Below the pieces are notes generated by a model. That model was not told the DNA's origin. It searched no databases and was given only the letters and a program-made list of their open reading frames with translations. DNA of 64,000 bases from JBEPTX01 sp041691795 (GTDB lineage Bacteria; Patescibacteriota; Saccharimonadia; Saccharimonadales; Saccharimonadaceae), in the NCBI GenBank assembly GCA_041691795.1, contig JBEPTX010000001.1:1-64000 (forward strand). Reading direction: 5' to 3'. This document shows, piece by piece, positions 42,138 through 50,826 of the stretch; the first letter of the stretch is position 1, and each line of letters opens with the position of its first letter. The translations under genes and the position numbers were made by a program.

Positions 42138-43502
42138 CTATTTTTGTAGGTAATCAATCAGCGCACTGCGCAGATCGGTCACCCCTTTGATAAATGATGT
42201 TTTTGACGCTTTATTGCCGAAAGCTGGCGCAATGGCCTGGGTAAATCCAAGCTTTTTTGCCTCAGCGACGCGTCGGTCGGCGCCTTGGACTGAACGAACC
42301 TCGCCCCCAAGCCCTACTTCGCCGAATACAACGATATGATCGTCCAATCGGCGTCCAGCGCTGGCACTGGCAATTGCCATACAAATCGCAAGATCAGCTG
42401 CTGGATCAGCAAGTTTGAGACCTCCGACGACATTGATATAAATATCTTTGTCCGATAAATTCAGTTTTGTGCGTCGTTCTAGGACGGCAATCAATAAATT
42501 AAGTCGGTTGAGATCAAATCCACTCGCTGTACGTTTAGGATACCCGAAATTGGTTGGATTGACAAGCGCTTGGATCTCGACAAGTAGCGGCCGCGTGCCT
42601 TCAAGCGTTGCCATAACCACCGAGCCATCGGCATTTTGACGCTCGGCAAGCAGTGCGGCTGACGGGTTTTGTACGACCCGCAGACCTTGTTCGTCCATTT
42701 CAAATATTGCTGCCTCATTGGTTGACCCATAACGGTTTTTGATCGCTCGCACAACTTTGAATCCACCGTAGCGATCGCCCTCGAATTGCAACACAACATC
42801 GACCAAATGTTCTAACACTTTTGGCCCAGCGATGCTTCCTTCTTTGGTGACATGCCCGACCAGTACAACCGCCGCACCCGATTCTTTAGCGGCGCGAATG
42901 ATGACATTGCTGCTATTTGTAATCTGGCTGACACTTCCAGGCGCTGAAGTAATTTCGTCTAGACTCAGCGTTTGGATTGAATCAATCACCACCAATTTGT
43001 AGACCCCGCTGCGAATTGTTGCGGCAATATCATCAGCGCTCGTGCTGGCCACAAAACTAAGATCTTCGCTGTTATTTGCGCCTAGACGCTCGGCTCGTAA
43101 TTTGACCTGATTGGCAGATTCTTCGCCACTAGCATAAAGCACTGGCGTCGAATTAGCAATGTGCGCCGTTACTTGCAGTAGAAGCGTACTTTTGCCAATG
43201 CCTGGTTGTCCTGCCAGTAGCACAACGCCACCGGCCAAAATTCCACCACCTAGCACGATGTCAAGATCCGGAATCCCGGTTGATAATCGTTCGTTTTTGT
43301 TGTCATTGTTAATCGAGTGCATCGTTTGGGGTGACAATACATGACCAGACGAACTACTGCGAGCAACCGCTGATTTACCCTGACTGACAGGCAATTGCTC
43401 GACTAATGTATTCCACTCGCCACAATTATCACACTTACCCGTCCATTTTGGATAACTCGCCCCACAATTTTGACAAACAAACTGAGTTTTTGATTTCACC
43501 AT
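42138..43502 (-). CDS. radA: DNA repair protein RadA
   Basis: A 454-residue RecA-like helicase for branch migration in recombination. The N-terminal zinc finger keeps all four cysteines (C10, C13, C24, C27), unlike the zinc sites of RpoC and PilB here. Walker A is GQPGIGKS (98-105), the RadA-specific KNRYG is at 255-259, and the C-terminal Lon-like domain follows (IYINVVGGLKLADPAADLA). TATACT lies seven bases before the ATG. Confidence 0.97.
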   Translation of the reverse strand: MVKSKTQFVCQNCGASYPKWTGKCDNCGEWNTLVEQLPVSQGKSAVARSSSSGHVLSPQTMHSINNDNKNERLSTGIPDLDIVLGGGILAGGVVLLAGQPGIGKSTLLLQVTAHIANSTPVLYASGEESANQVKLRAERLGANNSEDLSFVASTSADDIAATIRSGVYKLVVIDSIQTLSLDEITSAPGSVSQITNSSNVIIRAAKESGAAVVLVGHVTKEGSIAGPKVLEHLVDVVLQFEGDRYGGFKVVRAIKNRYGSTNEAAIFEMDEQGLRVVQNPSAALLAERQNADGSVVMATLEGTRPLLVEIQALVNPTNFGYPKRTASGFDLNRLNLLIAVLERRTKLNLSDKDIYINVVGGLKLADPAADLAICMAIASASAGRRLDDHIVVFGEVGLGGEVRSVQGADRRVAEAKKLGFTQAIAPAFGNKASKTSFIKGVTDLRSALIDYLQK

Positions 43503-43529
43503 TGTTACTAGTATACCTTACCTCGTTAA

Positions 43530-44534
43530 TTAAACGGACGGCGCAGGCGCCAGTTTGCTATTCAAACTATCATTCAATTGTTTCGATTCGGTCGCAATTT
43601 GGTTGTACTGCGCTCGAAGTGATTCGTAATTGGCAATTTGTGCGTCGATCGAGTTACGTTTGGCTGCAACCGCATCAACCCGTGCCGAAAGTGCAGCCCG
43701 TTCGCTACTAAACTGTGCTTGCGACGTAAACTGATTATTGGTAGCGCGACTATTGAACGATTGAACGTCTGCATTAATGGTGGTCACTTCCGTATTATAT
43801 GCATCCGTATCGGCCTGAATCTTCTTGCCCATAGTATCAAGCTGGTCAAATAGTTGCGCTGCTTGATCGGTTATTTTTTGGAAAACAGCTGCATAATTAT
43901 TATGAAGTATGACAACATTATTACGATCGTTAAAATACTGTTTGTAGTGCTCTTCTAACTCAGGGCTAATCGTTGCAACTTCCGTACCGATGATCGAATG
44001 AAGCTCATTATCGCGTTCGCCTGGTTCGGTCGATGCATAAAACGCCATGCGAGTTTTAAAATCAGGATCATTTTCTAATTTAGTATATTCGGCCTCGAGC
44101 AGCGGATTAATTTTGTCCTTGTCAGCCTTGCTCATTCGTTGATAGGCAGCGTGGAGCATTTCGTGCGCCGCCGTTACTTCGCGGATGCCATCTAGGCGAG
44201 CATCAGTGACATTATAAACATAAATACGACCCCCCGCGTAGCAACCCAAAATCGCTGTGCTTTGTTCGGAACTACCGCATTCTTTTCCGAAGTTTTGTGT
44301 CCCGTCAATAAGTGGCCGACTGGCATAATAGAGGAATCTTCCCTTGTCATTCACTCCGGCACGATCGGCAAGCTGCGTAATTTCGGCTGTCGGTTTGTAT
44401 TCCCAAACAGCAATTTCGTCCAAAACGTATTGTTGGTTGAACCACAGCAACCCCGCCAGCAAAAAGAAGATGACTGCCAGTATAAACCCGGCAATTGTTC
44501 GGCCGCTACTACTTTTCGTGCTCGCTGGTGACAT
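43530..44534 (-). CDS. Membrane protein with HExxH motif
   Basis: A 334-residue protein starting at an ATG (44534) that overlaps the end of clpC by 26 bases. One membrane helix (about 15-36) is followed by an extracellular part. AAHEMLHAAYQRM (near 120-132) carries the HExxH zinc-protease motif. The C-terminal 120 residues form a coiled-coil (NSRATNNQFTSQAQF region), ending Pro-rich. No close family recognised; it may be a membrane-tethered metalloprotease. The overlap suggests it is expressed with clpC. Confidence 0.75.
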   Translation of the reverse strand: MSPASTKSSSGRTIAGFILAVIFFLLAGLLWFNQQYVLDEIAVWEYKPTAEITQLADRAGVNDKGRFLYYASRPLIDGTQNFGKECGSSEQSTAILGCYAGGRIYVYNVTDARLDGIREVTAAHEMLHAAYQRMSKADKDKINPLLEAEYTKLENDPDFKTRMAFYASTEPGERDNELHSIIGTEVATISPELEEHYKQYFNDRNNVVILHNNYAAVFQKITDQAAQLFDQLDTMGKKIQADTDAYNTEVTTINADVQSFNSRATNNQFTSQAQFSSERAALSARVDAVAAKRNSIDAQIANYESLRAQYNQIATESKQLNDSLNSKLAPAPSV

Positions 44535-46983
44535 CAATGCTTAGTTTGCCTTTACTCGCGCCCACTGTGAGCACGCTACCCTTCTCGTATTCTTCTGACA
44601 GTATACCATCAGCTAGGCGATGCTCCAATTCGTCCTGGATAGCGCGGCGGAGTGGACGAGCACCAAACTTTTCGTCGTAACCTTTGTTGATCAAATGACG
44701 TTTGGCAGCGGATGTAATGACCAAGTGCAAACCTTTGCGAATGAGCCGTTCTTGTAGCTCATCAATCAAATTGTCAAAAATCTTACCCACTTGCGGGCGC
44801 GTCAATGCACGGAATGTAATGACCGAATCAAAACGATTAATCAGTTCAGGACGCATCATCTTTGCCAAAGCTTCATTGGCTGCCTCGGCATTTTCGTCAT
44901 GCGCTGCGTCAAGTTTCTTGATATCGACTTTACTGCTGGCATGAAATCCAAGTGACGATTCTTTCATCATGCGCTCGGCACCAAGATTGCTGGTCAGAAT
45001 AACGATCGTGTTGCTAAAATCGACACTACGGCCTTTGGCATCCGTTAATTTGCCGTCCTCTAGCAGTTGTAGTAGAATTTGGAATACTTCAGAATGGGCT
45101 TTTTCGATCTCGTCAAATAACACGACACTGTATGGTTGGCGACGGATTTTGTCGGTCAATTGGCCGCCATCATCATAGCCAACATAGCCTGCAGGCGCAC
45201 CAAGCAGCCGACTTGTATTATGACGTTCGCCAAATTCGCTCATGTCGATTTTGATAAGTGCGTCATCACTACCAAATACTTCACGCGCAAGTACGCGTGC
45301 CAGTTCGGTCTTGCCAACACCAGTTGGGCCCATGAAAACGAATGAACCAATTGGTCGTTTGCCGCTCGCTACACCGCTACGACTACGGCGGATTGCACTT
45401 GATACTTTTTCGACCGCTTCCTGCTGACCAACGATATATTTACCCAAATGTTTTTCCAAATGACGCAGCAATTTTGCTTCGCTTTTTTGAATACGTTTGA
45501 CCGGCACGCCAGTCATCATCGCAACGGCGTGGGCAATATCATCATCCGTCAGAGTAATCGGTGTTTTTGATTCGTGCTTTTCTTTGGTCTCGTCAATCTT
45601 TGCCGAAATCTGGCTAATACGTGTTTTATACAGCGCAGCTCTTTCGTAATCTTCACCAGTGACGGCTTCTTCCATCTTTTCATTCAGATTTTTCAACTGA
45701 CGTTTGAAATCTCGCAATTTGCTAGGTTTGCTACCAGATTTCACCCGTACAAGTGCTGCCGCTTCGTCAATAACATCAATTGCTTTATCAGGCATAAATC
45801 GTTCGCTCACATAACGGTCGGCCATGTACACAGCGTCCTCTAGCACTTCGTCGCTCATACTGACACCGTGGTGTTTTTCGTAATAACTACGCAGACCTTT
45901 GACGATGGCGATTGTGTCTTTCAGACTTGGTTCGGGCACAATAATTGATTGTAATCGTCGCTCTAATGCGCTGTCTTTTTCGATGTGTTTACGGTATTCG
46001 TCAAGTGTCGTAGCACCAATCATATGAAGTTCACCACGCGCCAAAGCTGGTTTGAGCATATTAGCGGCATCAAGCGCACCTTCGGCCGCACCAGCCCCAA
46101 CTAGCAGATGTAATTCATCAATAAATATCACAATATTTTTCTGTGTTTTTAGCTCGTCCACGACCTTTTTCAATCGTTCTTCGAACTCACCACGATATTT
46201 TGTCCCAGCGATCATGGCTGCGAGATCTAGCTGAATGACGCGTTTGTCGAGTAAATGTTCAGGGACGTCTTCGCGCGCAATTCGTTGCGCCAAGCCTTCG
46301 ACAATTGCGGTTTTGCCGACACCAGGCTCACCAATCAAGACAGGATTATTTTTGGTGCGACGACTAAGGATTGTAACAATTCGCTCTTCCTGAGCTTCGC
46401 GGCCAATCACGGGGTCTAATTCTCCGCGACGAGCCTTTGCAGTCAAATCGGTCCCGTAGGTATCAAGTACACCACCGCGAGATCGCTTTTTGGTTGCACC
46501 AGTATCAATTGTCGCTTCGTAGGCATCATGTTGTCGATCAAAAAACTCTTCCAAATCAGATGTAAGATTAGCGACATCTATGTTCATATCACGCAGCAAC
46601 ACTGTTGCTCGGGCGTTCTTTTGGCTCAAAATACTATACAGAATATGTTCGGTTCCCAAGTAATCTTGGTGGAACTCTTGGGCAACTTCCCAACTCATTT
46701 TCAGCGTTAGTTTTGCTGTTTCTGACAGACCTTTGGCGCCTGTACTAACGACTAATGTTCGCGGAGTGAGATTAAGTGCAAGTTCGGCACGATCAAGCGT
46801 CACACCTGCATCGGCAAGGACTTTGGCACCAACTGATGAACCTTGGGCAAGAACGCCAAGCAGTAAATGCTCCGTCCCAATATAGGCACTGCCGTAGCCA
46901 CGAGCAATTGCGTCTGCGTGCTGCAAACTAGTCCGTGCGTTGTCGGTTAAATGCGACACAAATTCTGCGAAATCGTCAGCCAT
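44509..46983 (-). CDS. clpC: ATP-dependent Clp protease ATP-binding subunit ClpC
   Basis: An 824-residue AAA+ unfoldase that feeds substrates to ClpP. Two N-terminal ClpN repeats (about 1-150) are followed by the first AAA module with GEPGVGKTAIVEG, a UVR-type middle helix pair (LKNLNEKMEEAVTGEDYERAA), and the second AAA module with MGPTGVGKTELAR. I start it at MADDFAEFVSHL (46983). TATAAT lies six bases before this ATG. A 23-codon ORF ends eight bases upstream, and a perfect CIRCE promoter lies further up, so translation may be coupled to the small ORF. Confidence 0.96.
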   Translation of the reverse strand: MADDFAEFVSHLTDNARTSLQHADAIARGYGSAYIGTEHLLLGVLAQGSSVGAKVLADAGVTLDRAELALNLTPRTLVVSTGAKGLSETAKLTLKMSWEVAQEFHQDYLGTEHILYSILSQKNARATVLLRDMNIDVANLTSDLEEFFDRQHDAYEATIDTGATKKRSRGGVLDTYGTDLTAKARRGELDPVIGREAQEERIVTILSRRTKNNPVLIGEPGVGKTAIVEGLAQRIAREDVPEHLLDKRVIQLDLAAMIAGTKYRGEFEERLKKVVDELKTQKNIVIFIDELHLLVGAGAAEGALDAANMLKPALARGELHMIGATTLDEYRKHIEKDSALERRLQSIIVPEPSLKDTIAIVKGLRSYYEKHHGVSMSDEVLEDAVYMADRYVSERFMPDKAIDVIDEAAALVRVKSGSKPSKLRDFKRQLKNLNEKMEEAVTGEDYERAALYKTRISQISAKIDETKEKHESKTPITLTDDDIAHAVAMMTGVPVKRIQKSEAKLLRHLEKHLGKYIVGQQEAVEKVSSAIRRSRSGVASGKRPIGSFVFMGPTGVGKTELARVLAREVFGSDDALIKIDMSEFGERHNTSRLLGAPAGYVGYDDGGQLTDKIRRQPYSVVLFDEIEKAHSEVFQILLQLLEDGKLTDAKGRSVDFSNTIVILTSNLGAERMMKESSLGFHASSKVDIKKLDAAHDENAEAANEALAKMMRPELINRFDSVITFRALTRPQVGKIFDNLIDELQERLIRKGLHLVITSAAKRHLINKGYDEKFGARPLRRAIQDELEHRLADGILSEEYEKGSVLTVGASKGKLSIDVTSEHEK

Positions 46984-46990
46984 ATATCTA

Positions 46991-47062
46991 TTATACCCCG
47001 TATACCATTTCATATTTTCGGAAAAACTGAAACAAGTTCCATTTTTTCACTCGAATACTCAT
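46991..47062 (-). CDS. Possible 23-residue leader peptide of clpC
   Basis: ATG at 47062 with a full GGAGG nine bases before it, the strongest binding site in the clpC region. It reads MSIRVKKWNLFQFFRKYEMV and a few more residues to TAA, basic and aromatic. The stop is eight bases before clpC. It lies between the CIRCE promoter and clpC, so it would be in the heat-shock transcript. No family recognised; it may only serve coupling. Confidence 0.45.
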   Translation of the reverse strand: MSIRVKKWNLFQFFRKYEMVYGV

Positions 47063-47114
47063 GTTATCAATCCTCCATAGATGTAGCGCAAGCGTTATTT
47101 ACGTTACTATATCT

Positions 47115-47154
47115 AGTATATGAAAAATTAGCACTCGGGTCAAGTGAGTGCTAA
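47115..47154 (-). promoter_or_regulatory. CIRCE-controlled promoter of clpC
   Basis: On the minus strand, the perfect CIRCE TTAGCACTC-N9-GAGTGCTAA spans 47128-47154. It overlaps the -35 TTGACC (47138-47143). The -10 TATACT is at 47115-47120 with a 17-base spacer. Together with the clpP operator it indicates an HrcA regulon. Confidence 0.93.
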
Positions 47155-47195
47155 CATCCTATTTCAGAATGAGTTGCATTTTGAATGTAATGATA

Positions 47196-47224
47196 TTGAT
47201 ATAATTTATTTTATATTGTATAGT
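47196..47224 (+). promoter_or_regulatory. Predicted promoter of the 47256-47831 gene
   Basis: TTGATA (47196-47201), a 17-base spacer and TATAGT (47219-47224). It is divergent from the clpC promoter. Confidence 0.6.
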
Positions 47225-47255
47225 AATCTTATCAATATCACAGAAAAGTCAGTAT

Positions 47256-47831
47256 ATGAAACTACGTAACAGATACAAGCAATCACCAACAGAAGCTCCT
47301 CATCTCTCTAAAGCTGATGCCCTAAAAACTGCTTGGGGATTTGCTGAACGAACAGGTAAAAGACAGGCCGCTACGGCACTTTTGCTCGGAGCAGTTGCAG
47401 CAGGACTTGCCCTTAACCACACTGAACCTGGTGTCAGTGCTATAGAAACCGTCGGACTCACTGCTGTAGGTATTGTTGCGCTAGCAGCTGAACGCGAATC
47501 CTCAAAAAAAGGTATTGATAGGGCAGGCACAGGATACAACCGGTCACTCCTCGACTTCGAACCCAAACCAAATCATCAACTTGCCAAAGATGTCGTCGCA
47601 CAAATAGCAACAGCAAGTACCATGTGGTATCCCGTGATCGGATCTCAGGAATTTGTTATGGCCGCACAAGGAGCAAACAATATACATTATGTGAATGCAG
47701 CCGCCGACGTCATACTAGCGGGTTTCGCATGGACAATTGCCAGTGGCCCAAGTCGAGCACAGGCAGCCGAACTGCAAAAGCAAATTATGCCACCACCGGT
47801 TTACTCAGTAAAAGACAGTCAGCCCCGCTAA
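47256..47831 (+). CDS. Unrecognised membrane protein, 191 residues
   Basis: No family recognised. A basic polar N-terminus (about 35 residues) is followed by three hydrophobic stretches (AATALLLGAVAAGLAL, TVGLTAVGIVALAA, AADVILAGFAWTIA). The C-terminus is polar with PPP. It stands alone, divergent from clpC, with a clear promoter but no clear ribosome binding site. Its end is eight bases from the nusA end (convergent). Confidence 0.6.
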   Translation: MKLRNRYKQSPTEAPHLSKADALKTAWGFAERTGKRQAATALLLGAVAAGLALNHTEPGVSAIETVGLTAVGIVALAAERESSKKGIDRAGTGYNRSLLDFEPKPNHQLAKDVVAQIATASTMWYPVIGSQEFVMAAQGANNIHYVNAAADVILAGFAWTIASGPSRAQAAELQKQIMPPPVYSVKDSQPR

Positions 47832-47839
47832 GAGCAATC

Positions 47840-48964
47840 TTATTCTTCGGCAGATTCTTCAACAGCACTCAGTAGACTGTCTTCGATGTTCTTTTTAGGC
47901 TTTGGTTCAGCTGGTTTGGCAGCGACGGCTGTTTCAATATCCAGTTCGTACCCAGTCAAACGACTCGCCAGGCGAACGTTCTGACCACCACGACCAATCG
48001 CAATTGATTGCTGGTCTTCGTTCACAAATACTTTGGCGCGTTTTTCTGTCTCGTTGATTTCAACTTTCGCAACTTCGGCTGGGCTGAGTGCGTTACGGAT
48101 GAATTGTTCGTTATTTTCATCATAGGTAATGATGTCGATCTTTTCCTGATCACCGACTTCGTTCATAACAGCCTGAACACGAGTACCGTGACCTCCGACG
48201 AATGTACCGACGGGATCAACACCTGGAACGGTGCTACGAACCGCTAGCTTCGTACGACGTCCAGCTTCGCGGGCAATAGCTTTGATTTCGACAGCACCAG
48301 TTTCCATTTCAGGAACTTCCTGGCGGAACAGGTATTCAATAAAGGCTTCGTTGCCACGGCTAAGGATAAGCTGTGGACCACGGTTGTCGCGTTCGATATC
48401 TTTGATAAACACTTTGATGCGGCTACCAATATTGTAGAACTCACCCTGGATTTGCTCTGACTGCGGAATAATACCGCTGGCTTTACCAAGTTCGACACGG
48501 ATAACACGTGGCTCGACACGCTGCACAATACCGTTTACGACGGTGCCAATTTTGTCTTCGTATTCTTCCAAAACAACTTCGCGCTCAGCTTCACGTAGAC
48601 GCTGCAAGACAACTTGTTTGGCAGTTTGAGCAGCAACACGGCCAAAGCTGGTTACTTCGTGTTTTTCCTCGATGATGTCACCGACCTTGGCGTCTTTTTT
48701 CTTCTTTTTAGCATCAGCAAGACTGATTTCGACAGCATCGCTACCGACTTCTTCGACGACTTCGCGTGATACAAAGACGTTTGCTGTACCGTCGTTAACG
48801 TTCAGCTCGGCACGCACATCCTGGTCGCGCTCACCATTGTCACGGCGCCATGCAGCCGCGATTGCTTGTTCAATAACAGAGAGAACGACTTCCTCGGGAA
48901 GGTTCTTTTCCTCGGCAATTGTTCGAACAGCAAGTGTCAGCTGTTTGATGTTGATATCTTCCAT
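47840..48964 (-). CDS. nusA: Transcription termination/antitermination protein NusA
   Basis: A 374-residue protein that binds RNA polymerase and nascent RNA. The N-terminal domain (1-125) starts MEDINIKQLTLAVRTIAEEK. The S1 domain (about 130-200) has GTVVNGIVQRV, and the KH domains have LSRGNEAFIEYLFRQEVPE and IAIGRGGQNVRLASRLTGYEL. It ends in a short acidic tail; the acidic repeats of E. coli NusA are absent. I start it at 48964 because AAAGGAA lies before that ATG. rimP and infB, usual neighbours, are missing. Confidence 0.97.
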   Translation of the reverse strand: MEDINIKQLTLAVRTIAEEKNLPEEVVLSVIEQAIAAAWRRDNGERDQDVRAELNVNDGTANVFVSREVVEEVGSDAVEISLADAKKKKKDAKVGDIIEEKHEVTSFGRVAAQTAKQVVLQRLREAEREVVLEEYEDKIGTVVNGIVQRVEPRVIRVELGKASGIIPQSEQIQGEFYNIGSRIKVFIKDIERDNRGPQLILSRGNEAFIEYLFRQEVPEMETGAVEIKAIAREAGRRTKLAVRSTVPGVDPVGTFVGGHGTRVQAVMNEVGDQEKIDIITYDENNEQFIRNALSPAEVAKVEINETEKRAKVFVNEDQQSIAIGRGGQNVRLASRLTGYELDIETAVAAKPAEPKPKKNIEDSLLSAVEESAEE

Positions 48965-49143
48965 AGTAATAAATTCCTTTCTTTGATGAAAAAATCCGAC
49001 CTGCTGGCCGGAATGTACTACGTTCATTATATAAGAGTACGCAGACTAAATCAACTCTTGGTGTATTACATATCCCTCGCACCCTTGTGGGAATATCGTT
49101 TTTGCGATATTATAGTACCTTAAATGGAGTATAAAATTCTTAC

Positions 49144-50121
49144 GTGGACCTACTAACGACATCATTAGTTGTATTGGTTCTGATTTGTTTTTCGGCAGTA
49201 TGTTCCGGCTTAAATGTCGCTTTGATGTCACTGAATTTGGCCGAACTAAAACGCAAAGTCAAACTCGGCAACCCGCATGCGAAAAAGGTTCTGCCGTTTC
49301 GTCGTAATACTCACTTGTCACTAGCAGCAATTTTGTTGACGAACGTCGCAGCAGTTTCGGCAACCTCTCTCGTTCTCGAACCAATCTTTTATGGTATCGT
49401 CGCGGGGATCATGACGACGGTACTTATCGTGATTTTTGGTGAGATCCTGCCACAAGCACTCTTTAGTCGTCGCGCACTTGCCTACGCTGCCAGGTTCGCT
49501 TGGGCAATGCGTGTCATGATCGTTGTGACCTACCCAATTGCAAAACCCCTCCAATTACTACTTGATCGGATCCTCCGTTACGAAAAGGCTCAGCTACAAA
49601 GCCGCCAGGAACTTGGCATTATGATTACAGAACATCTGGGCCATGACCAGAGCGAACTTGACGAGGACGAGGTCGAAATTATTCGCGGTGCATTGCAACT
49701 CAGTGAAAAACGAGTGCGTGACATCATGTTACCAATAAAAGACGTATTCTGGCTGACACCCGACACGATCCTTACGCCAGCCAAAATAAGCGAAATCAAG
49801 CGTATTGGTCGTAGCCGTATTCCTATTTTTAATCAGAATATGACGCGTTGTAATGGCGTGCTCCTGATGAAAGAATTGGTTGATATTGATTTTGGGGACC
49901 ATATTTACCACGTCAGTGATCTCAATCTTCACCCCGTTCAATTAGTCGGTAGCAAAACCGCACTTGATACGATGTTACGCAAATTTATTAGTACCGGTAC
50001 GCATTTGATCCCTATTGTCAAAGACGATCACATCGTCGGCATTGCAACAATCGAAGATTTGATCGAAGAAATCGTTGGTCAAGAAATCGAAGACGAGACC
50101 GACAAAAAACACGGTCATTAA
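49144..50121 (+). CDS. CNNM/CorC-type membrane protein with CBS pair
   Basis: A 325-residue protein with an N-terminal CNNM (DUF21) membrane domain of three to four helices (about 1-140), with FGEILPQALFSRRAL. A linker RDIMLPIKDVFWL and two CBS motifs (about 195-310), the second ending IVGIATIEDLIEEIVGQEIEDE, follow. Relatives handle magnesium/cobalt export. The start is a GTG; TATAAA lies eight bases before it. Transport direction is unknown. Its stop overlaps the next convergent gene by four bases. Confidence 0.88.
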   Translation: MDLLTTSLVVLVLICFSAVCSGLNVALMSLNLAELKRKVKLGNPHAKKVLPFRRNTHLSLAAILLTNVAAVSATSLVLEPIFYGIVAGIMTTVLIVIFGEILPQALFSRRALAYAARFAWAMRVMIVVTYPIAKPLQLLLDRILRYEKAQLQSRQELGIMITEHLGHDQSELDEDEVEIIRGALQLSEKRVRDIMLPIKDVFWLTPDTILTPAKISEIKRIGRSRIPIFNQNMTRCNGVLLMKELVDIDFGDHIYHVSDLNLHPVQLVGSKTALDTMLRKFISTGTHLIPIVKDDHIVGIATIEDLIEEIVGQEIEDETDKKHGH

Positions 50122-50804
50122 CCCGGCAGTTGTTGACCAGGACAACTCGATAGTACCTGCAACATAGCATTTTTCTCTGCCACCGTTACCCACAAATTAT
50201 ATTTCTTTTTAATGGCAATTTGACGGGCAACATACTGGCAACGAAAAGCTTTATTCGGTGGAAGCCATGTTGCCGCATCACCATCAGATTTTTGCTGATT
50301 AGCCGGGCCATCAACAGCGAGTAGTTCGAGCGGATCATTCGCCAACTGTTTACGGAGTTGTGACGTCAATTGCTGAGCACCCGTTTGCCATGTATCACCA
50401 AGTGCCACCACGTGATCGATCTGCACCGCATCACTCGTACTCCCGCGTTGGAATTGGATGTCCTTGCCCGTATATGGATCGTGGAGCAACCCAGTCACAA
50501 CCTGGCACTTTTCATTCAATGCCACATTAACCATGTCACGACGCAAAATAATATTGCGTGTATCACAGCCATTTTCTATCGCCCAGCCATCACCAAATTG
50601 GGTGCGCGTATAGCCTGTGGTCGGAGCGCGGCCTTTGACGGCTAATGTTGCCAACGTATCGACCGCCGCACCAGTTGCTGGTTGACTGGAGACAGGCTCA
50701 ACCTTTTGCTGCCACAGATCTGGTGTTTGAAATATAACAACAAATAATGCCACTAGAGCAGTCAATGCCACAATAAATCGTCGTCTGCGGTAACTACTTC
50801 CCAT
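50118..50804 (-). CDS. Exported DUF1524-type HNH nuclease
   Basis: A 228-residue protein with a basic N-terminus and one membrane helix (RRFIVALTALVALFVVIF, about 7-24), then an extracellular part. The C-terminal half fits the DUF1524/HNH family: DIQFQRGSTSDAVQIDHVVALGDTWQTGA, then NQQKSDGDAATWLPPN, and CQYVARQIAIKKKYNLWV. Such nucleases are often secreted and cut DNA outside the cell, which would suit nucleotide scavenging. I start it at 50804. TATACT lies six bases before the ATG. Confidence 0.85.
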   Translation of the reverse strand: MGSSYRRRRFIVALTALVALFVVIFQTPDLWQQKVEPVSSQPATGAAVDTLATLAVKGRAPTTGYTRTQFGDGWAIENGCDTRNIILRRDMVNVALNEKCQVVTGLLHDPYTGKDIQFQRGSTSDAVQIDHVVALGDTWQTGAQQLTSQLRKQLANDPLELLAVDGPANQQKSDGDAATWLPPNKAFRCQYVARQIAIKKKYNLWVTVAEKNAMLQVLSSCPGQQLPG

Positions 50805-50810
50805 TTCCTT

Positions 50811-50820
50811 AGTATATAAT
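50811..50820. promoter_or_regulatory. Overlapping divergent -10 elements
   Basis: TATACT on the minus strand (50816-50811) and TATAAT on the plus strand (50815-50820) share two bases. Each lies six bases before an ATG (50804 and 50827). The genes are the DUF1524 nuclease and the aminopeptidase. Confidence 0.65.
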
Positions 50821-50826
50821 AGTAGG

